The notes under the pieces: generated by a model
The model's input: only the letters and a program-made list of their open reading frames with translations
Databases searched by the model: none
What the model was told of the DNA's origin: nothing
Source of the DNA: an uncultured Eubacteriales bacterium
GTDB taxonomy: Bacteria; Bacillota; Clostridia; Peptostreptococcales; Anaerovoracaceae
DNA: 5,736 nt
NCBI GenBank assembly: GCA_902797405.1
Contig: CADBSP010000040.1
Span: 1 to 5,736 of the forward strand
Reading direction: 5' to 3'
In this document: positions 1 through 5,670 of the stretch, in pieces
How the letters are laid out: every line of letters starts with the position of its first letter
Numbering within the stretch: the stretch's first letter is position 1
Made by a program: the position numbers and the translations under genes

Positions 1-112
1 CTAAGTTGATAAAATATAAAGTTAGTGCAAAAGAGTAAAACAAAGGCTGATACTAGTTAGTGACATATAGAGAAGAAGTACGGATGGAGCACAGATTAAA
101 AATATAAGACAG

Positions 113-148
113 AGATACATATACAGATATAGATACAGATTTAGATAT
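113..148 (+). repeat. Six imperfect AGATAY hexamer tandem repeats
   Basis: Six in-register hexamers follow one another: AGATAC, ATATAC, AGATAT, AGATAC, AGATTT, AGATAT. An AGACAG at 107-112 could be a degenerate seventh. The array lies about 40 nt before the gpsA start, in the probable leader or promoter region. Each unit differs from AGATAY by at most one base. It may be a decayed microsatellite; any regulatory role is inference. Confidence 0.75.
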
Positions 149-183
149 CGCTATTAGTTAATAAAGATAAAGGTTTCAGTATT

Positions 184-187
184 AGGG
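184..187 (+). promoter_or_regulatory. Weak ribosome binding site (AGGG) deciding the gpsA start
   Basis: AGGG sits only 1 nt before the ATG at 189 but 7 nt before the in-frame ATG at 195 (Met3). The normal spacing therefore favours Met3 as the true start. The other candidate, AAAGG at 169-173, is 15 nt from the first ATG, which is too far to be a good match. Confidence 0.45.
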
Positions 188-188
188 T

Positions 189-1382
189 ATGAAAATGGAA
201 TTTGAAAAGAAGAGAATCGGAGTATTGGGAACCGGAACCTGGGGCATAGCTCTGAGTAGGTTATTGGCTGTAAAGGGTCACGATGTTATAGCGTGGTCAG
301 CTATAGAGTCAGAGATAGATTATTTGGAAGAAAATAGGAAGCATCCTAATCTGAAAGGTATGTCAATACCTGATAATCTCAGGTTTACAAAGACTCTGGA
401 AGAGGCTATTTTCAGTGAATGTATCGGTTCTGAGATAGAAGAATCAAAGGAGCATATACTGAATAGGGAATCGGATTCCAATGGGAAGAAATTGAGGGAT
501 CTAATCCTCTTTGCTGTACCGTCAGTCTTTATCAGAAGCACATCCAAACAGGTTGCGGAGATAATTAAAATGCATACAGATTCTCTCAGAGAATTAACGT
601 GCACATCCTCCGATTCGGGAGAAGTATCATTAATTGCAGCATCTTGTAACAAAATGCCTATAATGGTCACCGTCGCAAAAGGTATTGAGGCAGAAACATT
701 TATGACCATGGCACAGATTATTAAGGATGAATTCGTAAAGGCTTTTGATGAAGAGTTAGCGGAGAATTTGCCTGTTGTGGCTTTGTCGGGACCGACTCAT
801 GCAGAGGAAGTTGCTTTTGATTTACCAACAGCAATAGTTTCGGCATGTGAAAACGAAGAATATGCCATGCAGGTTCAGGATATTTTTATGACGTCAAACT
901 TCAGGGTCTATACCAACAGAGACATCCATGGAGTGGAGATTTGTGGTGCCATGAAGAACGTAATAGCTCTAACGGTAGGTATATCAAAGGGGATAGGCTT
1001 CGGGGATAATGCCAAGGCCGCTCTAATTACCCGAGGTATGGAGGAAATCAAAAGGCTTGGAATTGCGATGGGCTGCGATGAAAAGACGTTCTCGGGGTTG
1101 GCAGGTATAGGGGACCTGATAGTTACAGCCACTAGCGAACACAGTAGGAATAATCGTTGTGGTCAACTTATCGGCCAGGGCCTATCGCCTGATGAAGCTG
1201 TAAAGAAGGTTGGCATGGTGGTAGAAGGAATGAATGCATTACCGGCGGTAATGGCTTTAGCAAAGAGATATAACGTGGAAGTTCCACTTTCCAAAATGCT
1301 TGACGATGTCGTTAATAAGGGGATTAATCCAAAGGAAGCTGCTGTCAGCCTAATGAGCAGAGAGAGAAAAGCTGAGTTCTAA
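189..1382 (+). CDS. gpsA: Glycerol-3-phosphate dehydrogenase [NAD(P)+] with two insertions
   Basis: Cytosolic enzyme that reduces dihydroxyacetone phosphate to sn-glycerol-3-phosphate with NAD(P)H, feeding phospholipid synthesis and glycerol-phosphate polymers. The N-terminal Rossmann fold has the dinucleotide loop GTGTWG at residues 14-19, and AVPS lies at 109-112. Family signatures follow: AKGIE (163-167), LSGPTHAEEVA (199-209), GAMKNVIA with the presumed catalytic lysine K256, GFGDNAKAALITRG (270-283), LAGIGDL (304-310), SRN (319-321) and VVEG (344-347). At 397 residues it is clearly longer than the usual 330-345. The excess sits in two polar segments, about residues 75-103 and 127-153, on either side of AVPS. 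All core motifs are intact, so it should be active. The start may be Met3 (position 195), judged by ribosome-site spacing. No terminator follows, so transcription may read into the next gene. Confidence 0.96.
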   Translation: MKMEFEKKRIGVLGTGTWGIALSRLLAVKGHDVIAWSAIESEIDYLEENRKHPNLKGMSIPDNLRFTKTLEEAIFSECIGSEIEESKEHILNRESDSNGKKLRDLILFAVPSVFIRSTSKQVAEIIKMHTDSLRELTCTSSDSGEVSLIAASCNKMPIMVTVAKGIEAETFMTMAQIIKDEFVKAFDEELAENLPVVALSGPTHAEEVAFDLPTAIVSACENEEYAMQVQDIFMTSNFRVYTNRDIHGVEICGAMKNVIALTVGISKGIGFGDNAKAALITRGMEEIKRLGIAMGCDEKTFSGLAGIGDLIVTATSEHSRNNRCGQLIGQGLSPDEAVKKVGMVVEGMNALPAVMALAKRYNVEVPLSKMLDDVVNKGINPKEAAVSLMSRERKAEF

Positions 1383-1413
1383 ACAGAAATTGAATGCCAT
1401 TTTACCTGCTCTA

Positions 1414-1422
1414 TGGTATAAT
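1414..1422 (+). promoter_or_regulatory. Extended -10 sigma-A-type promoter for the surface protein gene
   Basis: The sequence TGGTATAAT matches the extended -10 consensus TGnTATAAT exactly, in the 63-nt gap after gpsA. A TTGAAT at 1390-1395 resembles a -35 box but is 21 nt from the -10, beyond the usual 16-18; extended -10 promoters can work with a poor -35. Transcription would begin near 1429, giving a leader of only about 17 nt, most of it the ribosome binding site. The start point is inferred. Confidence 0.65.
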
Positions 1423-1435
1423 AATATGGGGGAAA

Positions 1436-1441
1436 AGGAGG
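1436..1441 (+). promoter_or_regulatory. Strong ribosome binding site (AGGAGG)
   Basis: A consensus AGGAGG inside a purine run lies 4 nt before the ATG at 1446. This is slightly close but fits that start far better than the next in-frame ATG at 1458, which is 16 nt away. It is the strongest ribosome binding site in the window and suggests high expression of the surface protein. Confidence 0.8.
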
Positions 1442-1445
1442 ATTT

Positions 1446-3659
1446 ATGAATATAAAAATGCCAATTAATGTGAATACATATAAACACATCGCCAGAGTAT
1501 TAATCATGGTGATGTTGTTTTCTTTGATTGCCATAAACCCGGGTTCTCCAATTGTTCAGGAGGTAGAAGCCGCAACCTTGGATAGCGGTAGAATAACAGC
1601 TACGTTCAGTAGTGATGGATCCAAGCTTACAATCAAAGGAACGGGAAGTGTGCCGGGAGCCATCCCGGAAAACGCCTTTGCTGCCAACAGCAGCTATTTA
1701 TCCATCACAGAAAGAAGCAAACTCTCCAACGTTAAGACTATAGAAATTACAGGAAATATTTATGAGGTTGGAAGATACGCCTTTACAGGTTGTACAGGGG
1801 TAACCAAACTCATATTCTCAAATACCGCAAAGCCGATGAATGTTAAGTTCGGAGCTTTTTATACCTGCTCATCGCTTACAGCAGCGGGAATCACTTTCTC
1901 CAATAACATAACCCATATACAGGCAGGAGCTTTTAATACAGGAAGAACGGGCGACCTTCTATCGACGCTAAAGAAACTGGATTCCAGGTGGACCAAGTAT
2001 ACAACCACTAATCCTCACGGCTATATCATCTATGATACGCTTACATTTACAGCCATAAGAAACTACGATATGGCATTTAGTATGCTGACGGAGATTAACA
2101 AGGAGAGGACAAACAAGGGTGCAGGTGCTTTAACTATGCGGACTGACCTTTTGGAAGCAGCCATGATTAGAGCATTTGAAATAGCACTTTTGTTTGAACA
2201 TATAAGACCTAACGGAGAGAAGTTCCATACACTCATAAACCACAATGGATTAATCGGTGAAAACATTGCATCGGGCGGAAGCTCCGTAAGCGCAGCTATG
2301 AATAAACTAAAAAACAATAAGAGTGATGAAGCCGATATCACAGACAGGAGGTTTAAATCCGTTGGTGTTGGATGCGCACAGGTAAACGGCGTTTATTACT
2401 GGGTTCAGATATTCAGCCAGGAAACAACTGGTTCTCAGGCAACCAAGCAAACCAATAAAACTGTAAGTACCGCAGTGGACTTCCCACTTGGAACAAACAA
2501 CATTTACATTAATGGTAGATCCAGGAGCCTGGGATTCTCAATTGATGCCGGAGGAAACACCGGAGTTGCGGTTGGTGAAACGAAGACCCTGAATCTTAAA
2601 ATGAACGGAGTCCCCTTTGCCAGAAGTAGCGGAAAGTGGTCCAGCGATGATTCGAATATTGCCAAGGTTTCTTCCGACGGAAAGCTTACTGGCGTCAAAG
2701 TGGGAAAGACAGTGATAAAGGCCGGTTCCAGCCAGACCAACAGAGCATCGCTTACTGTTGGCGTCTATCAAAGAGTTCGAGTGGCAGGAAATAACCGCTA
2801 TGGGACATCCATTGCTGCTGCGGATAAATTGAAGAGCCTCCAGGGCAAGAGCAAATTCGATTGCATGATTATTGCCTACGGAGACAATTTTGCTGATGCA
2901 CTTTCTGCAACGTATCTATCAGCAGTGAAAAAGGCTCCGATTATTCTCGTTAACAAGGCAAACGAATCTAACGTAATCAGCTATGTGAGAAATAATCTTG
3001 CCTCAGGTGGCAAGCTCTACCTGATAGGTGGTACGGCAGTAGTATCGCAGAATTTGGAGAATAATCTATATAGTTTGAGACCTGTCAGACTGGCGGGAAC
3101 CAATAGATATGGAACTAATCTGGCGATTTTGAAAGAGGCCGGAGTTACGGGACAGGACGTACTAATCTGTACAGCCAAGAATTATGCTGACAGCCTTTCC
3201 GCATCTTCCGTTGGAAAACCAATCATGCTGGTAGATCAAAGAATGAGTAATGATCAGCTTACTTTCTTAAAGAATAACAATACCAGCGGGCTTTACTATT
3301 TAATCGGAGGTACTGTGGCGGTACCTGATTCCATCGGTACACAGCTAAGAGGAATCGGAGGCAGAGCTCAGAGAGTTGCAGGCTCAAATAGATACAGCAC
3401 CTCATTGGAAGTGGCGAAGAAATTCTTCCCCGGTAAGAGAAATACCGTGGTATGTGTATATGCACTTAACTATCCTGATGGTCTTTCCGGTGGCGCAATA
3501 GCAGTACAGTATAATTCACCGGTGCTTTTGGTTAGTGCAAAGAGCAGCACCGATGCCCAGACATATACTAAGTCGGTAGGAGCGCGACAGGTAGTTGCTG
3601 TCGGTGGATCGGGAATCATTCCAGATGCAGTGCTCGACAACGTAGGTGGCTGGGTATAA
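1446..3659 (+). CDS. Secreted CAP-domain surface protein with LRR_5, Ig-like and three CWB2 repeats
   Basis: A 737-residue exported protein probably held on the wall without covalent linkage. Domains in order: a signal peptide (basic start, hydrophobic core about 18-30, likely cleavage after VEA at 40-42); BspA/LRR_5-like repeats at about 95-166 (YAFTGCTGVTKL, GAFYTCSSLT, AGAFNTG); a CAP/SCP domain at about 206-325 (FEHIRPNG 250-257, GENIA 271-275, YYWVQIFSQ 317-325); a Big_2-type Ig-like domain at about 375-440 (WSSDDSNIAKVSSDGKLTGV); then three CWB2 repeats beginning at RVAGNNRYGTS (445), RLAGTNRYGTN (548) and RVAGSNRYSTS (643). In C. difficile three tandem CWB2 modules bind an anionic wall polysaccharide. 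The CAP active site looks incomplete: E245, H252 and E272 fit, but the second histidine position appears to be D294. There is no LPXTG motif or C-terminal membrane anchor. It has its own promoter and lies just before wall-polymer export genes. Function beyond surface location is unknown. Confidence 0.93.
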   Translation: MNIKMPINVNTYKHIARVLIMVMLFSLIAINPGSPIVQEVEAATLDSGRITATFSSDGSKLTIKGTGSVPGAIPENAFAANSSYLSITERSKLSNVKTIEITGNIYEVGRYAFTGCTGVTKLIFSNTAKPMNVKFGAFYTCSSLTAAGITFSNNITHIQAGAFNTGRTGDLLSTLKKLDSRWTKYTTTNPHGYIIYDTLTFTAIRNYDMAFSMLTEINKERTNKGAGALTMRTDLLEAAMIRAFEIALLFEHIRPNGEKFHTLINHNGLIGENIASGGSSVSAAMNKLKNNKSDEADITDRRFKSVGVGCAQVNGVYYWVQIFSQETTGSQATKQTNKTVSTAVDFPLGTNNIYINGRSRSLGFSIDAGGNTGVAVGETKTLNLKMNGVPFARSSGKWSSDDSNIAKVSSDGKLTGVKVGKTVIKAGSSQTNRASLTVGVYQRVRVAGNNRYGTSIAAADKLKSLQGKSKFDCMIIAYGDNFADALSATYLSAVKKAPIILVNKANESNVISYVRNNLASGGKLYLIGGTAVVSQNLENNLYSLRPVRLAGTNRYGTNLAILKEAGVTGQDVLICTAKNYADSLSASSVGKPIMLVDQRMSNDQLTFLKNNNTSGLYYLIGGTVAVPDSIGTQLRGIGGRAQRVAGSNRYSTSLEVAKKFFPGKRNTVVCVYALNYPDGLSGGAIAVQYNSPVLLVSAKSSTDAQTYTKSVGARQVVAVGGSGIIPDAVLDNVGGWV

Positions 3660-3660
3660 A
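3634..3660 (+). promoter_or_regulatory. Possible weak promoter at the 3' end of the surface protein gene
   Basis: TCGACA (3634-3639) and TATAAA (3655-3660) each match the sigma-A boxes at five of six positions, but the 15-nt spacer is shorter than optimal. If active, it would transcribe the glycosyltransferase-exporter genes separately from the surface protein, starting near 3667. Such matches are common by chance in AT-rich DNA. Confidence 0.25.
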
Positions 3661-3700
3661 ATGTCTTCCGAAATAGAAAAGTATTGAAAGCATTACAATT

Positions 3701-4849
3701 ATGAGCAAAATTACGCTGGTCATACCGGCATATAACGAAAAACAAAACATTGGACCATTTTTAAACCGATGCCAGGATGTAGAAAAGGAATCCGGGCATA
3801 GGTTTAGTTATGTTTTCATCGATGACGGAAGCGGCGACGGAACCTTTGATGAAATATCTAGGCTTGCAGGCTCCAATTCGAATATCCGAGGCATCAAGTT
3901 TTCCAGGAATTTCGGCAAGGAAGCAGGCATCTTGGCAGGGCTTAGAGAATGCGTGAAAGACTACAATTCTCAGCATGAATACACCGTGATAATTGACGCG
4001 GATCTTCAGCAGGATCCAAAATATGTAGTTCAGATGGCCAATTTCCTGGACAATAATCCCGACTATGACTGTGTTGCTTGCTATCAGAAGGATCGAAAAG
4101 AAAGCGGTTTCATGAAATTCATGAAAAAGCGTTTCTATAAAATGATTGATGAGTCAAGCGACACGCATTTCGAAGAAAACGTGTCCGATTTTAGGATGAT
4201 GAGAATGGAAATGGTGGAGGCAGTCCTTCAATTGGGTGAATACCATCGGTTCTCAAAGGGCATTTTTTCCTGGGTCGGATTCAATACTTACTATATGCCA
4301 TACGAAGTCGAGGAACGCCTTCATGGAACTACGACCTGGACTTTTAGTAAACTCTTTAAATATGGGGTTGACGGCATAATAGGGTTTAGCACAGCGCCAC
4401 TAAGAGCATCGACATGGTTAGGAATAATTACGTCTGTCGTTGCTCTCGTCCTACTCCTTTACAGCGTGATTAAAACCATTGCCTTTGGAAGGGATGTGCC
4501 TGGATTTGCTACCATCGTATGCTTGATTCTTATCATGGGTGGGGTGCAGATGATTCTCCTTGGAATTATGGGGGAATACATTTCGCGCATTTTTATGGAA
4601 TCAAAGAAGCGCCCTATCTATATAGTTAAAGATACAATAGGGATTAGTAAGGATAATAGCTTTTCAAATAATAGATTTGATAAGACTGTAGAAGGAACAA
4701 TTACGGGTGAAACCGGGAATCGCTTTTCCGATGCTGATTCCCGGACTGGTTTTATTATAAACGATATCAAAAAAGGGGAAGAGGTTCCAGAAGTTCAGGA
4801 TGGCTCTGATGACTATGACAACACAGAATTCAAATGGGAGAAGATATAA
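3701..4849 (+). CDS. Membrane-anchored family 2 glycosyltransferase (polyprenyl-phosphate sugar synthase type) with extra tail
   Basis: Probably transfers a sugar from a nucleotide donor to undecaprenyl phosphate on the inner face of the membrane, as DPM1/GtrB/CsbB-like enzymes do. The GT-A domain covers about residues 1-230: IPAYNE at 8-13, DDGSGDGT at 41-48, the metal-binding DADLQQDP at 99-106, and the conserved late segment RFSKGIFSWVGF at 183-194. Two membrane helices follow, about 238-262 and 268-290, then RPIYIV (304-309), where this family usually ends. Residues about 315-382 form an added polar tail with many D, E, S, T and N residues and no recognised domain. The start fits the family (MSKITLVIPAYNE), but only a weak GAAAG (3686-3690) precedes it. 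It lies 41 nt after the surface protein gene and abuts the permease gene. Donor sugar and product cannot be read from the sequence. Confidence 0.92.
   Translation: MSKITLVIPAYNEKQNIGPFLNRCQDVEKESGHRFSYVFIDDGSGDGTFDEISRLAGSNSNIRGIKFSRNFGKEAGILAGLRECVKDYNSQHEYTVIIDADLQQDPKYVVQMANFLDNNPDYDCVACYQKDRKESGFMKFMKKRFYKMIDESSDTHFEENVSDFRMMRMEMVEAVLQLGEYHRFSKGIFSWVGFNTYYMPYEVEERLHGTTTWTFSKLFKYGVDGIIGFSTAPLRASTWLGIITSVVALVLLLYSVIKTIAFGRDVPGFATIVCLILIMGGVQMILLGIMGEYISRIFMESKKRPIYIVKDTIGISKDNSFSNNRFDKTVEGTITGETGNRFSDADSRTGFIINDIKKGEEVPEVQDGSDDYDNTEFKWEKI
4836..4840 (+). promoter_or_regulatory. Ribosome binding site for the GTG-started permease gene
   Basis: GGGAG lies inside the last codons of the glycosyltransferase gene, 9 nt before the GTG at 4850. 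The site supports GTG as the start and, with the stop (4847-4849) directly touching the start, points to translational coupling of the two genes. Confidence 0.7.
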
Positions 4850-5626
4850 GTGATTGCTTACATTAAGGGGTTCTTCAGATACCGCTTCCTACTGGAGGAA
4901 TTGGTAAAGAAGGGGATTAAACTTAAATACAGAAGATCCTATCTGGGAATAGTATGGTCGCTTATTGAACCGATACTTACCACTATTGTTTTGGTTATAG
5001 TTTTTGGTACTCTATTTAATAATACCAATCCCACATTCCCTCTATACATTATTTGCGGAAGACTGATGCATTCATTTTTCTCCGCGGGAACAAAGGCTGC
5101 ATCAATTTCAATCAGAAAGAACGCCGGCATGATAAAGAAGGTTTATGTGCCTAAATACCTTTATCCGCTTTCGGATGTGCTTTTTAATTACTTGATATTC
5201 CTTATATCTCTACTAGTTTTGATACTGGTTGCTATTTATACGAAAACCGCACCTACTCTGCTTATCTGGCAGTGCATACCTGCGCTTGTTTTGATACTCG
5301 TTTTGACGATTGGAGTTGGAATGCTTTTGGCTACATTGAACGTTTTCTTTAGAGATATGGAATATCTTTGGAATGTTCTTTTGATGCTCATTATGTATAT
5401 GAGTGCAGTCTTCTATTATCCGGAAAGAATCCTATCCAGCGGATTCGCCTGGGTGCTGAAATACAATCCGCTATACTGCATTATAGATATTTTTAGAGGC
5501 GGTATTATCGGCTATATGTCGGATCCTTGGAATTACGGATATGCATTTTGCTTTAGCATCCTGGCAGTGATATTTGGAACATCGGTGTTTAAGAAAAAAC
5601 AGGATGACTTCATTTTGCAATTATAA
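4850..5626 (+). CDS. ABC-2 type polysaccharide/teichoic-acid export permease (TagG/Wzm-like)
   Basis: Membrane subunit of an ABC exporter that moves a lipid-linked glycopolymer (teichoic acid, O-antigen-like or capsular) out of the cytoplasm, working with the ATPase encoded next. At 258 residues it is normal for the family. The amphipathic N-terminus carries the family segment KYRRSYLGIVWSLIEP at 26-41. About six membrane segments can be seen, near 37-55, 62-80, 105-130, 138-163, 172-190 and 228-247. Other family features are LNVFFRDMEYLWNVLLM (163-179), YNPLY (205-209) and the basic end FKKKQDDF. It starts with GTG immediately after the preceding stop. Whether the substrate is teichoic acid or another polysaccharide cannot be decided, so no gene symbol is assigned. 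Confidence 0.93.
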   Translation: MIAYIKGFFRYRFLLEELVKKGIKLKYRRSYLGIVWSLIEPILTTIVLVIVFGTLFNNTNPTFPLYIICGRLMHSFFSAGTKAASISIRKNAGMIKKVYVPKYLYPLSDVLFNYLIFLISLLVLILVAIYTKTAPTLLIWQCIPALVLILVLTIGVGMLLATLNVFFRDMEYLWNVLLMLIMYMSAVFYYPERILSSGFAWVLKYNPLYCIIDIFRGGIIGYMSDPWNYGYAFCFSILAVIFGTSVFKKKQDDFILQL

Positions 5627-5635
5627 TAAGCGAAT

Positions 5636-5640
5636 AGGAG
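5636..5640 (+). promoter_or_regulatory. Ribosome binding site (AGGAG) far from the ATPase start
   Basis: AGGAG is ideally placed (7 nt) for a GTG at 5648 that opens a six-codon reading frame, but lies 30 nt before the ATG at 5671 of the ATPase. The ATPase frame cannot be extended to a nearer start: it has no ATG, GTG or TTG between its upstream stop (5635-5637) and 5671. Confidence 0.55.
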
Positions 5641-5655
5641 CAATCGAGTGATTGC
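5640..5655 (+). other. Perfect 6-bp hairpin in the ATPase leader
   Basis: GCAATC (5640-5645) and GATTGC (5650-5655) are exact reverse complements around a 4-nt loop, GAGT. The stem takes in the last base of AGGAG, and the GTG at 5648 straddles loop and stem. It has no T-run after it, so it is not a terminator. It could tune translation of the ATPase or bring AGGAG closer to the ATG at 5671; both are inference. Confidence 0.5.
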
Positions 5656-5668
5656 ACGGATTACATAA
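5648..5668 (+). CDS. Possible six-codon minicistron (MIARIT) before the ATPase gene
   Basis: GTG at 5648 opens a frame of six codons ending in TAA at 5666-5668, 2 nt before the ATPase ATG. It has the good ribosome site that the ATPase start lacks, so ribosomes might end here and restart at 5671. Its DNA start resembles that of the permease gene (GTGATTGC, 4-nt gap, ATTA in both; MIAYIK versus MIARIT), so it may be a vestige rather than a working leader. Such short frames also arise by chance. Confidence 0.25.
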   Translation: MIARIT

Positions 5669-5670
5669 AA

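Larger units (their letters stand above)
1..188. other. AT/purine-rich non-coding region upstream of gpsA
   Basis: No gene is supported here. The third forward frame is open from the window edge to a TAA at 36-38 (would end ...KVSAKE), which could be the tail of an upstream gene, but 11 codons are too few to tell. TATA-like hexamers occur (TATAAA at 15-20, TATAAG at 103-108) but none has a convincing -35 box at the right distance, so no promoter is called. The stretch includes a run of hexamer repeats and a weak ribosome binding site, both listed separately. No hairpin followed by a T-run was found that would end an upstream transcript. Confidence 0.6.

Noticed and set aside
21..35. GTTAGTGCAAAAGAG resembling GTTAGTGCAAAGAG at 3531-3544
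   Set aside because: It is a single short near-match between a non-coding region and codons of the surface protein, with no extension either side. Chance is the simplest explanation.
3..38. Possible C-terminus of an upstream gene ending in KVSAKE
   Set aside because: Only 11 codons are visible, with no recognisable motif. An open stretch of this length is expected by chance.
320..709. Reverse-strand open frame of 129 codons inside gpsA
   Set aside because: It lies opposite a gene with clear family motifs, and its translation shows no recognisable domain. It is best explained as a shadow of gpsA.
1383..1412. Rho-independent terminator after gpsA
   Set aside because: No stable inverted repeat followed by a T-run is present between the gpsA stop and the -10 element.
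2775..3400. DNA-level direct repeats from the three CWB2 modules
   Set aside because: The similarity is clear in protein (RVAGxNRYGTS) but the DNA has diverged at many bases, so these are ancient domain repeats and not an active recombination repeat.
3683..3698. ATTG...CAAT inverted repeat before the glycosyltransferase
   Set aside because: The 4-bp AT-rich stem with an 8-nt loop is too weak to be meaningful.
3470..3745. Reverse-strand open frame spanning the surface protein end and the glycosyltransferase start
   Set aside because: It overlaps two well-supported + strand genes, including the third CWB2 repeat, and has no recognisable product.
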